Source: an uncultured Bacteroidales bacterium (GTDB lineage: Bacteria > Bacteroidota > Bacteroidia > Bacteroidales > Bacteroidaceae). From it: a stretch of 34,065 nt of DNA. Shown here piece by piece: positions 16,430 to 27,606 of this stretch. Below the pieces are notes generated by a model. The model was not told where the DNA came from. It saw only the letters and a program-made list of their open reading frames with translations, and searched no databases. The translations under genes were made by a program, and so were the position numbers. The number at the start of each line of letters is the position of its first letter. Positions within the stretch are counted from its first letter, which is position 1. The stretch lies in assembly GCA_902788275.1 (NCBI GenBank), contig CADAJV010000036.1, positions 1 through 34,065 of the forward strand, given 5' to 3'.

Positions 16430-16490
16430 GATATTGTCAGAAACTAAAGTTGATGGCTGTTGGGTATCATTACTCCTTACTTGCCTGGGA

Positions 16491-18875
16491 CTAGCATCCT
16501 GAGCTGTATAGGTAGCGCTCGTTAACCTTGGCCTGGCCTGATGGTAGGATATATGGCTGTAACCACTTCATCATGCCGGGTGCCTTGCCTTTCTCCAACA
16601 TTTCTTGCCAAGCCTCGTCGGTGAGGCGCTGCTCAGTGAGCGGACGCACAAATTCATAGTAGCCGTAGGTGGCACCGCGGGTCAGGTAGGTCTGTCCGCC
16701 AATGTTTACCAGCACATAGATGATGTTGGCATTGCCGCAGGCGGCATAGAGCACTCCCTGCTTGTCACAGCCCAGCACGGCGCGGGTAAAGATGTCTGCC
16801 ACCTGTGCAATGGAGCGGTCGGCACCAGTAACATCGCCCCACGAGCCAAGCTCCAAGCTAGGGTCAATGAGACCGAGGGTCATCCACTCCAGAGTGCTGC
16901 CAATTACAGCGAGTTGGCTCTGCTCATCGTAGGTGGGAGCTTCGCCGCGCAGTTCCTTGTCAACCATCAGCTTGCAGAAGTCGATGCTCTCTAACAGCTG
17001 CTCGGTCTTTGAGTCTATATCGTCGTTGAGGTAATCGCAGCGCTTCAGCCAGTCGCGAGTGTCCTTTACCAGCATGTAGAGCTGGCTCCAGAAAATCTTG
17101 TTGGGCTCTACGAAGCCGGTAGGCACAGGCTCGGGCAAATTCTCTCCACCGCCACATTCGGCCAGCATAGGCTGCTCTGCATAGAGTATGGCATCGTGCT
17201 TGAGCGTGGCCCATGAGGCAAGCGAGGTGTTTAGGTCTTTCAGCTGCCAGTGGGGTGTGTTGTAGAAAGCGTAGTCAGTGTGGTCGGAGCGTGAGGTGAG
17301 GTCCACGAGCAGCTGAAGGCGGCGGTCGTAGATGGTGCCGTTGCCCACCATTTTGCCGGCATACTTGTTGTGCATCTGATTGAATGTCTTGCTGAAGTCT
17401 TCCCAATGCTTTGCGTCATGGTAGAAAGTGTCTTGCAGGGCCTCGGCGCTCTTTGAGCCAAAGGCAGCGAACACATTGACGCCGGTGGGGTAGGCTTTCT
17501 CGGAGTTGGGCTCGGGGTCGACCATCTCCTTGATTACCTCGTTGTCGCAGAGGAAGCGCTGTGGCATGAGGTTGATGTTGAATCCCTGCTCAGCCTCTAT
17601 GTTGGTGGAGAGCTGGTTGTTGACTGCGTTGAGGCGTTTCAGTTCAACTTGTACGGCTGTCATGGTGGCCTTGTCGTTCACAGCGTTGTAGTCGGTTATG
17701 CCATTCCCGTGCAGATAGTCGGCCAGCTGTAGGATTGACACATTGTCAGATGGACCTGTGAGCTGAGTGATTATGTCGCCCATGTGGCGAAATGCTGTCT
17801 GCTGTGACATGGGCATGGCATTGAATAGCATGGCAAGCAGGGTGGCATTCTTGACGGCATCTTCCTTGTTGCTGAGGAAGGAGGCAGTTTGCACCCACAT
17901 CATTGAGCGGAAATAGCATTTCATGTCCTCCGAGCGGGTGTAGTGGCCGCGCGGCGTAAAGAGAGAGTAGGGGAAGGAGAATGTGGTCTGCATGTAGGGA
18001 GAGCCTATATCCTGTTGGGCGAAGATGTTGTCTATCTCCTGGGCGTAGATGTCTTTATACGAGGCAGGCACTTGCTGCTCCTTGCCGGTAAGTAGCCTGA
18101 GTCCTATGGCGCAATAAGTCTGCAGATTGTCAAAGCGTTTGCTGAGTTCCTTATCTTGAGTGGTGTTGCGAGCTTTGCCTATCTGGGCATTCATGCCTTC
18201 CAGCGTGGCTTGCAGGGTAGGGATGAAGTAGTTTTTTTCTATGCTTTTCTGCACGTAGGCCAGATACATATGGGTCACCTGTAGGTAGGCATCTGTGGTG
18301 ATAAAACTGGGCATCATCTCATAGTCGTTCTTCTCGTAGATGTTGAAGAGCTGCTCGCAGTTGCTCTGCTCAATGGCGAAGTTATAGGTATTTAGTTTGC
18401 TTAGCAAGGATGTTGAGGGGTTGATGAGTTGGCTCATGTTGAGACAGAGGCTGGTGTTCTCCATGCCGCCTGGCTGACGTAGCTTAGTCTGCATGTTTTT
18501 CATGCGCTCATCAATTTTTGCAACGAATTTCTCTTCTGCAGGAGTGAGACGTACTGTTTTGTAGTCAAACTCCAAATCGTCGTTGGTGCGGGTCTCATAG
18601 AATTTGTTGGCACGTTCTGAGCATAGCGGCTCATACCAGTCGGCCTTTGCCGTGAGCACACGGTTAATCTCCGGCTCGGTGTACCATCGGCCGTGGGTGG
18701 CATAGACAAGTGCCTTGAGCAGGTGTAGCTCCTCGTATGAAAGCTTGGAGATATCCTGGTTGGTGTTTACTTGCTGAGGCCATTTCTTAGCCTTCATGCT
18801 GAAATCTGATTGTGACATGGCGGGCATGCAAACCAGTGCTGCTGCCAGCAGGGACATGAAGATTGACTTTTTCAT
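16491..18875 (-). CDS. YARHG-DUF3160 exported protein
   Basis: A 794-residue exported protein of unknown function. Signal peptide at 1-21 (MKKSIFMSLLAAALVCMPAMS). A YARHG-type domain lies at about 46-84 (SYEELHLLKALVYATHGRWY, ending WYEP). The rest is a long alpha-helical DUF3160 region, with recognisable stretches FITTDAYLQVTHMYLAYV, SPYMQTTFSFPYSLFTPRGHY and WVQTASFLSNKEDA. The protein ends in SSGC. Family assignment rests on these conserved stretches. It lies 12 nt after the FG-GAP-like gene in the same operon, which suggests a periplasmic or surface partner of that protein. Confidence 0.82.
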   Translation of the reverse strand: MKKSIFMSLLAAALVCMPAMSQSDFSMKAKKWPQQVNTNQDISKLSYEELHLLKALVYATHGRWYTEPEINRVLTAKADWYEPLCSERANKFYETRTNDDLEFDYKTVRLTPAEEKFVAKIDERMKNMQTKLRQPGGMENTSLCLNMSQLINPSTSLLSKLNTYNFAIEQSNCEQLFNIYEKNDYEMMPSFITTDAYLQVTHMYLAYVQKSIEKNYFIPTLQATLEGMNAQIGKARNTTQDKELSKRFDNLQTYCAIGLRLLTGKEQQVPASYKDIYAQEIDNIFAQQDIGSPYMQTTFSFPYSLFTPRGHYTRSEDMKCYFRSMMWVQTASFLSNKEDAVKNATLLAMLFNAMPMSQQTAFRHMGDIITQLTGPSDNVSILQLADYLHGNGITDYNAVNDKATMTAVQVELKRLNAVNNQLSTNIEAEQGFNINLMPQRFLCDNEVIKEMVDPEPNSEKAYPTGVNVFAAFGSKSAEALQDTFYHDAKHWEDFSKTFNQMHNKYAGKMVGNGTIYDRRLQLLVDLTSRSDHTDYAFYNTPHWQLKDLNTSLASWATLKHDAILYAEQPMLAECGGGENLPEPVPTGFVEPNKIFWSQLYMLVKDTRDWLKRCDYLNDDIDSKTEQLLESIDFCKLMVDKELRGEAPTYDEQSQLAVIGSTLEWMTLGLIDPSLELGSWGDVTGADRSIAQVADIFTRAVLGCDKQGVLYAACGNANIIYVLVNIGGQTYLTRGATYGYYEFVRPLTEQRLTDEAWQEMLEKGKAPGMMKWLQPYILPSGQAKVNERYLYSSGC

Positions 18876-18887
18876 AGCGGTATGTTT

Positions 18888-19388
18888 TTAGTCGTTTATA
18901 TATTCAACAAATTTCAGGCCAAAACCACCAATGCGGTAGCGTACCCTGGTCATAGTGCCGTCGGGTTGCTGTTCTTCGGTGGCAACTGTGCCTTCAGGCT
19001 CCAGAGTAAAGTCTATCAGACGGTGGCTTAGGCGCGAGCTGAGCCATAGTGGCCGTATCAGTTCTTCGTCAAACAGCTTGAAGAGAAACAGCCTGTTTCT
19101 TTCTTCGGGTGAGTAGCGTGTAGCCTTGACTACGCCTACGGCTATTTCGGGTATGCCGTCGCCAGTTATGTCGCCGCAGCAGAAACGAAAAACGGGATGT
19201 CTCAGCTGCCACTCTGAGAGGCGCTGTCCTTCCACCCAGTATTCTATGCTGGCAGCCGAGTCGGCCATGCTGACCAGGCGTATTACTGCCGGCCGGCCGT
19301 CAGCCCGAATATAGCTGTAGTCCTCGGCTTGCGCTGGAGCAGCAATGGCTATCAGCACATATAATATATATAGGTGGCAGCGTCGCAT
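18888..19388 (-). CDS. Small exported FG-GAP-like protein
   Basis: A 166-residue protein with a signal peptide (about 1-21, ending APAQA). A calcium-binding FG-GAP/VCBS-type loop is visible at 72-86 (GDITGDGIPEIAVGV), normally one blade of a beta-propeller; only one is evident, so the protein is too short for a propeller alone. A CC pair (70-71) precedes the loop. I do not recognise a specific family. It starts 3 nt after the radical SAM stop and ends 12 nt before the DUF3160 gene, so translation is likely coupled and a joint role is probable. Confidence 0.75.
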   Translation of the reverse strand: MRRCHLYILYVLIAIAAPAQAEDYSYIRADGRPAVIRLVSMADSAASIEYWVEGQRLSEWQLRHPVFRFCCGDITGDGIPEIAVGVVKATRYSPEERNRLFLFKLFDEELIRPLWLSSRLSHRLIDFTLEPEGTVATEEQQPDGTMTRVRYRIGGFGLKFVEYIND

Positions 19389-19391
19389 CGG

Positions 19392-20003
19392 TCAACGGTT
19401 GTCGGTTGTGTATCTGAACTCTTCAAAGTGACGGAAGCCCATGGCGGCCAGCGCAATGCGTGAACGGCTTACGTCTGAGGGCTTGTTGTAGTCAGGAATG
19501 AGTGGCAGCCTTATCTTGCATCTATCTTGGAGTCCTTCGTCAACAAGCCATTGCAGATTGTTGAGCATCTGACTGTTATCGCGGTCAGTGTACTTGCGGT
19601 AAATCTTTGGGTTGGTGTCCTTGATGTCAATAATGAATCGGTCTGTCAGGTGCGCCACTATCTTAAGATTCTTAAGCGGAACGTTTAGCGAGGTTTCAAT
19701 ATTGACAGTCCATTGTTCAGGGCATATATGTCTGAACTCAGCTATGAAGTCGGGGTATTGCAGGGGCTCTCCGCCTCCGAAGGTAATGCCTCCGCCTGTG
19801 GCAAGGAAGTATAGGTTGTCTTTGGCTACCTCGCTCAGTAGCTGTTGAGGGGTGTAGTCCTGAAAGCTTGTGGCCTCATTCTTGCACTGCGGGTTGAGGC
19901 AGTAGCGACAATTGAGGGGACAACCGTGCATGGCCACCAGGGTGGTGACGCCCTTACCGTCGGTGGCTATGCGATGGCGGCTGATGGCGAAGATGCGGGG
20001 CAT
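19392..20003 (-). CDS. Short radical SAM enzyme, glycyl-radical-activase-like
   Basis: A 203-residue cytosolic radical SAM protein. The [4Fe-4S]/SAM motif is C28-x3-C32-x2-C35 in HGCPLNCRYCLNPQC, and the SAM-binding GGGEP is at 76-80. The layout (DGKGVTTLVAMHGCPLNCRYC) is close to PflA/YjjW-type activases, but there is no extra ferredoxin domain and no SPASM domain, and the protein is shorter than PflA (about 246 aa). No glycyl radical enzyme is encoded in the window. It starts 4 nt after the Cys-rich protein gene and ends 3 nt before an exported FG-GAP-like gene. The tight coupling to non-metabolic genes suggests a modifying role, target unknown. Confidence 0.85.
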   Translation of the reverse strand: MPRIFAISRHRIATDGKGVTTLVAMHGCPLNCRYCLNPQCKNEATSFQDYTPQQLLSEVAKDNLYFLATGGGITFGGGEPLQYPDFIAEFRHICPEQWTVNIETSLNVPLKNLKIVAHLTDRFIIDIKDTNPKIYRKYTDRDNSQMLNNLQWLVDEGLQDRCKIRLPLIPDYNKPSDVSRSRIALAAMGFRHFEEFRYTTDNR

Positions 20004-20007
20004 GTGC

Positions 20008-20427
20008 TTAATGAAACTTTGTCTGTTGTACAGGCATCTCCTTCAGAATCTCCTCTGCTTCCTCCATCGTAACCTGCTTTGTTTTAACGGGCTTCATCTC
20101 GGTGGTATCGACATTAGGTACGTCGCCCTCCAGCTCCACAGGGAGAGTCTTGCCTACAATATGTCCGTTGGGCTTGCAGCTGCTCATGCTGGTAGCCAGA
20201 GCGCTGATGCCCACTGCCGTGCCTACAACTATTGCCGCCTTACCCAAGCTGCTGCGTTTGCGCAGCTGGCTCTCCAGGTACTGCACTTCCTGCTCACAGG
20301 CTGGGCAGGTGCCTTGGCAGTCGCCCTTGTGATTGCATTTGTGTGGCTTGTAGCTGATGTTGTTGGCATCGGCAATCTTGCAACGTATGCTTCTTAGCAC
20401 ACTGCATTTTTTCTTTCCTGCGTACAT
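20008..20427 (-). CDS. Cys-rich one-pass membrane protein, leader gene of the radical SAM operon
   Basis: A 139-residue protein I cannot assign to a named family. The N-terminal part (1-60) is basic with a Cys cluster C31-x5-C37-x3-C41-x2-C44 (CNHKGDCQGTCPAC) followed by EQEVQYLESQLRKR. A hydrophobic segment at about 63-80 follows RKR, so the Cys cluster should face the cytosol and the acidic C-terminal half the periplasm. C84 in SMSSC lies at the outer end, but as an internal site it is a poor lipobox. The C-x3-C-x2-C spacing equals the radical SAM cluster motif, although this is not a radical SAM fold. The start at 20427 is chosen over 20484 because a consensus promoter lies at 20457-20489. 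It could bind Fe-S or zinc, or be the substrate of the adjacent enzyme. Confidence 0.75.
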   Translation of the reverse strand: MYAGKKKCSVLRSIRCKIADANNISYKPHKCNHKGDCQGTCPACEQEVQYLESQLRKRSSLGKAAIVVGTAVGISALATSMSSCKPNGHIVGKTLPVELEGDVPNVDTTEMKPVKTKQVTMEEAEEILKEMPVQQTKFH

Positions 20428-20456
20428 ATAGTGTTGTATTATTAGGGAATTCGGTG

Positions 20457-20489
20457 CAAATATATGTAATTTAGTTCCATTCAACCAAA
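20457..20489 (-). promoter_or_regulatory. Promoter of the Cys-rich/radical SAM operon
   Basis: On the minus strand TTTG (20486-20489) is followed after 21 nt by TATATTTG (20457-20464), a full Bacteroidetes promoter. Transcription would start near 20450, with a leader of about 23 nt before the ATG at 20427. Confidence 0.8.
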
Positions 20490-20523
20490 AAACATACCCT
20501 AAAAAAGTTTACAAGCCTATAAA

Positions 20524-20560
20524 TATAGCTCGCGTTCCTGCTATTGGAGCGCGAGCTATA
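20524..20560 (-). terminator. Hairpin terminator after rubredoxin
   Basis: TATAGCTCGCG (20524-20534) pairs with CGCGAGCTATA (20550-20560), extended inward by four more pairs around a 7-nt loop, giving about 15 bp. It lies 53 nt past the rubredoxin stop on the minus strand and separates that gene from the next operon's promoter. The T-run comes late. Confidence 0.75.
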
Positions 20561-20613
20561 GAGATGCCTGTGGTGGGGGAGTGGCAAAAACAGAAAGTGC
20601 TGTTTCTGTGCTG

Positions 20614-20769
20614 TTATGCCTCTGAGAATTGGTCCTTGCCAACGCCGCAGAGGGGGCATACCCAGTCGGCGGGGAGGTCTTCAAAGGCTGTGCCTGGAGC
20701 GATGCCGTTTTCGGGATCGCCTACTGCGGGGTCGTACTCATACCCGCATACATCACAAATGTACTTCAT
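20614..20769 (-). CDS. Rubredoxin
   Basis: A 51-residue cytosolic one-iron electron carrier. The two iron-binding knuckles are complete: C5-D-V-C8-G-Y and C38-P-L-C41-G-V. The core [18 protein letters not shown] and [13 protein letters not shown] are textbook rubredoxin, including the aromatic core Tyr and Trp residues. In anaerobic Bacteroidales, rubredoxins usually donate electrons to rubrerythrin or peroxide and superoxide reductases. It is monocistronic, with a hairpin after it, and divergent from the GH2 gene. Confidence 0.97.
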   Translation of the reverse strand: MKYICDVCGYEYDPAVGDPENGIAPGTAFEDLPADWVCPLCGVGKDQFSEA

Positions 20770-20860
20770 AATTCTTGTTGGTTTAAAGTGTTTCTTTCTA
20801 AAGTCTATGCGAAGGTAATAATAATTCCTAATTCCTAATGGCTAATTGATTATTTTTTTT

Positions 20861-20868
20861 TATTTTTG
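20861..20868 (+). promoter_or_regulatory. -7 box upstream of the GH2 gene
   Basis: TATTTTTG matches TAnnTTTG and lies 21 nt before the ATG at 20890. The upstream DNA is T/A-rich with no clear TTTG at 19-22 nt, so only half of a promoter is supported. Confidence 0.5.
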
Positions 20869-20871
20869 TAG

Positions 20872-24804
<3,933 letters not shown>

Positions 24805-24811
24805 ATATCTT

Positions 24812-25660
24812 ATGTATAAAGTAAACGAACTTGAAGAAAAGCTGATAGACCTCGCCTTTGCCGAGGATATTGGCGATGGTGACCACACCACCCTGTGCTG
24901 CATCCCCGAGGACGCCGAGGGAGCGCAGAAGTTGCTGGTCAAGGAGGAAGGCATCCTGGCCGGCGTAGAGGTAGCCAAGCGAATATTCCGCCGTTTTGAC
25001 CTTGGTCTGCAGGTGGAGCAGTTGCTCAACGACGGCGACCATGTCAAGCCTGGTGACATAGCCTTCATTGTGAGGGGCAGTGTGCGCTCGCTCCTTCAGA
25101 CAGAGCGCCTAATGCTCAATGTTATGCAGCGCATGAGCGGTATAGCCACCGTCACTGCCCGCTATATGAAGGAGCTGGAGGGCACTGGCTGCAAGGTGCT
25201 CGACACCCGTAAGACAACTCCCGGCATGCGCGTCCTTGAGAAGGAGGCCGTCAGGATTGGTGGCGGCATGAACCACCGCATAGGCCTTTTCGACATGATA
25301 CTGCTTAAGGACAACCACGTTGACTTTGCCGGCGGCATCAAGGCCGCCCTCGACCGCAGCCATGCCTATCTCAAGGAGAAGGGCATGAACCTCAAAATAG
25401 AGATAGAGGTGCGCAACTTTGATGAGCTGCAGCAGGCCCTCGACCACGGCGGTGCCGACCGCATCATGCTCGACAACTTCAGCGTAGCCGACACCCGCAA
25501 GGCCGTGGAGATTATCAACCATCGCTGCGAGGTGGAGTCCTCCGGTGGCATAACCCTCGCCACCATCCGCCAGTATGCCCTCTGCGGCGTTGACTTTATC
25601 AGCGTGGGCGCCCTCACCCATTCAGTCAAGAGCCTCGACCTCAGCTTCAAGGCCCTTTAG
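24812..25660 (+). CDS. nadC: Nicotinate-nucleotide pyrophosphorylase (quinolinate phosphoribosyltransferase)
   Basis: A 282-residue cytosolic enzyme converting quinolinate and PRPP to nicotinate mononucleotide, CO2 and pyrophosphate in NAD synthesis. Motifs: AEDIGDGDHTT near the N-terminus, ERLMLNVMQRMSGIAT (98-113), DTRKTTPG (131-138), HRIGLFDMILLKDNH (155-169), IEIEVRNFDE, MLDNFS and VESSGGI, then FISVGALTHSVKSLDLSF at the end. Full length. nadA and nadB are not in the window. It follows the GH2 gene by 43 nt and precedes the C69 peptidase by 59 nt, so read-through from the GH2 promoter is possible but not demonstrated. Confidence 0.96.
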   Translation: MYKVNELEEKLIDLAFAEDIGDGDHTTLCCIPEDAEGAQKLLVKEEGILAGVEVAKRIFRRFDLGLQVEQLLNDGDHVKPGDIAFIVRGSVRSLLQTERLMLNVMQRMSGIATVTARYMKELEGTGCKVLDTRKTTPGMRVLEKEAVRIGGGMNHRIGLFDMILLKDNHVDFAGGIKAALDRSHAYLKEKGMNLKIEIEVRNFDELQQALDHGGADRIMLDNFSVADTRKAVEIINHRCEVESSGGITLATIRQYALCGVDFISVGALTHSVKSLDLSFKAL

Positions 25661-25719
25661 AAAACATGTAAATCTATAGTAGTTATTACAGAGAAAAAAC
25701 AATTTCAAAGCCATAAGAC

Positions 25720-27369
25720 ATGAAGAAAGCAATCCTTCTAACATTAATTCTTTTGGCAGGCTGGCAGCTCGGCATGGCCTGCACCAACATCATCGTTGGC
25801 AAGAAAGCCAGTAAGGACGGCAGCTGCTTTGTCAGCTACAATGCCGACAGCTATGGAGCCTACGGCGTAATGCAGCATTTTCCTGCCGCCACCCACCAGA
25901 AGGGCGACAAGCGCGTGGTCCGCGAATGGGAGAAAAATAAATACCTGGGCGAGATCGATGAGGCCCCCGTCACCTACAATGTGGTAGGCAACATGAACGA
26001 GCATCAGCTCGTTATTACTGAGACAACCTTTGGCGGCCGCCATGAGTTGGTTGACTCCACGGGCATCATCGACTACGGCTCGCTCATCTACATCACGCTG
26101 CAGAGGGCCAAGACAGCCCGCGAGGCAATCAAGGTGATGGACGAACTGGTGCAGAAATACGGCTACAACTCCGAGGGCGAGACCTTCTCCATCGCCGACC
26201 CCAATGAGGCCTTCATCATGGAGATGGTCGGCAAGGGTCCTGGCGGTCACGGCGCCGTATGGGTAGCAGTCAGAATTCCCGACGATGCGGTGTGCTGCCA
26301 TGCCAACCAGAGCCGCATCCATAAGTTCATGCAGCTGCCCAAGGATCAGGTGCTCTACTCCAAGGACGTCATCACCCTGGCCCGCAAGCTCAAGCTCTTC
26401 GACGGCAAGGACCGGGACTTCGACTTTGCCAATACCTACTGTCCCCTCGACTTCGGTGGAGCACGCTACTGTGAGGCACGCGTGTGGGCAGTATATAATA
26501 TGTACGCCGAAGGCATGGACCGCTACTTCAACTACTCCGCCGGCCTCGACATGCAGGCCGAGCCGCTGCCGCTCTATATCAAGCCCGACCGCAAGCTGGA
26601 CATCAGCGACGTCATGGCCGGTATGCGCGACCACTACGACGGCACCGCCCTCGACATGACCCACGACCCCGGCACTGGTGTATGGCTCAGCCCCTACCGC
26701 CCGCGTCCCCTCTCATGGGAACATGACGGCAAGAAATATTTCAACGAGCGCCCCGTGGGCACCCAGCAGACCAGCTTTGCCATGATCAGCCAGGTGCGCT
26801 CAGGCATGCCCGACTGCATCGGCGGCATCCTCTGGTTCTCCAACGACGATGCCCATACCACCCCCTATACCCCCGTCTATTGCTGTGCCACCGAGGTGCC
26901 TGCCTGCTATACCCTCAAGCATGCCAACGCCGTAAAGTTCTCCCTCAAGTCAGCCTACTGGGTGCAGAACTGGGTCAGCAATATGGTTTATCCGCGCTAC
27001 TCGCAGCTCTTCCCCGATCTCAAGAAGGTGCGCGATGAGCTTGACTCCACCTACGCCGCCAAGCAGCGTGCCGTGGAGGGCACAGCCCAGATACTCTTTA
27101 ACGACGACCCCGCCAAGGCCGTCAAGTTCCTCACCCTCTACTCCAAGGAGTCGGCCCAGCTCATGATGGACCGCTGGATAGAGCTCGGCGAGTACCTCAT
27201 AGTGAAGTATAATGACATGACCGAGCGCATCGACCAGCCCCAGGGCGGCTTTGAGGTGAGCTCCTACGGTTCCGACACCATCGCGGCCCGTCTCAAGGCT
27301 CCCGGCTATCCCGACGAAGTCAAGAAGAAGATTATCGAGGAGACCGGCGACAAGTTCCTGCTCAAATAA
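25720..27369 (+). CDS. C69 family dipeptidase (PepD-type, exported)
   Basis: A 549-residue N-terminal-nucleophile peptidase. Residues 1-20 are a signal peptide ending LGMA, and C21 in ACTNIIVGKKASKDGS is the expected catalytic nucleophile exposed after cleavage. The context resembles a lipobox, but in family C69 this Cys is catalytic, so I read it as an Ntn site. Other family stretches: VSYNADSYGAYG, ITETTFGGR, YGSLIYITLQRAKTAREAI and EAFIMEMVGKGPGGHGAVWVA. Its job is probably to cut dipeptides in the periplasm, fitting with proteolysis upstream and amino-acid fermentation. Confidence 0.93.
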   Translation: MKKAILLTLILLAGWQLGMACTNIIVGKKASKDGSCFVSYNADSYGAYGVMQHFPAATHQKGDKRVVREWEKNKYLGEIDEAPVTYNVVGNMNEHQLVITETTFGGRHELVDSTGIIDYGSLIYITLQRAKTAREAIKVMDELVQKYGYNSEGETFSIADPNEAFIMEMVGKGPGGHGAVWVAVRIPDDAVCCHANQSRIHKFMQLPKDQVLYSKDVITLARKLKLFDGKDRDFDFANTYCPLDFGGARYCEARVWAVYNMYAEGMDRYFNYSAGLDMQAEPLPLYIKPDRKLDISDVMAGMRDHYDGTALDMTHDPGTGVWLSPYRPRPLSWEHDGKKYFNERPVGTQQTSFAMISQVRSGMPDCIGGILWFSNDDAHTTPYTPVYCCATEVPACYTLKHANAVKFSLKSAYWVQNWVSNMVYPRYSQLFPDLKKVRDELDSTYAAKQRAVEGTAQILFNDDPAKAVKFLTLYSKESAQLMMDRWIELGEYLIVKYNDMTERIDQPQGGFEVSSYGSDTIAARLKAPGYPDEVKKKIIEETGDKFLLK

Positions 27370-27387
27370 ATTTCAAATTTCAAACGA

Positions 27388-27560
27388 AAAAGTAGTTAAG
27401 AAGTTAAACCGTTAGTCAGGAAGTTAAGTAGTTAAGAAGTTAAGTAGTTAAGCCGTTACTCATGACTATTGTCCTCTATCTCCATCTATCTCCTTCTATC
27501 TCCTTCTAACTCCCTCTATAACCTATAACCAATAACCTATAACCTTTCATCTGCCTTCTA
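27388..27560. repeat. Simple-repeat spacer before the phosphohexomutase gene
   Basis: The 237-nt gap holds two low-complexity tracts and no gene: AGTTAAG-type repeats (about 27390-27461), and CTATCTCC/TTCTATCTCC repeats mixed with CTATAACC and AACCAATAACC words (about 27470-27575). The AACCAATAACC word links it to 24752-24804 and 13749. Confidence 0.8.
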
Positions 27561-27606
27561 TCTCCTTCTATCTCTTAAATCTCAAATTACAAATTATTCA
27601 AATATC

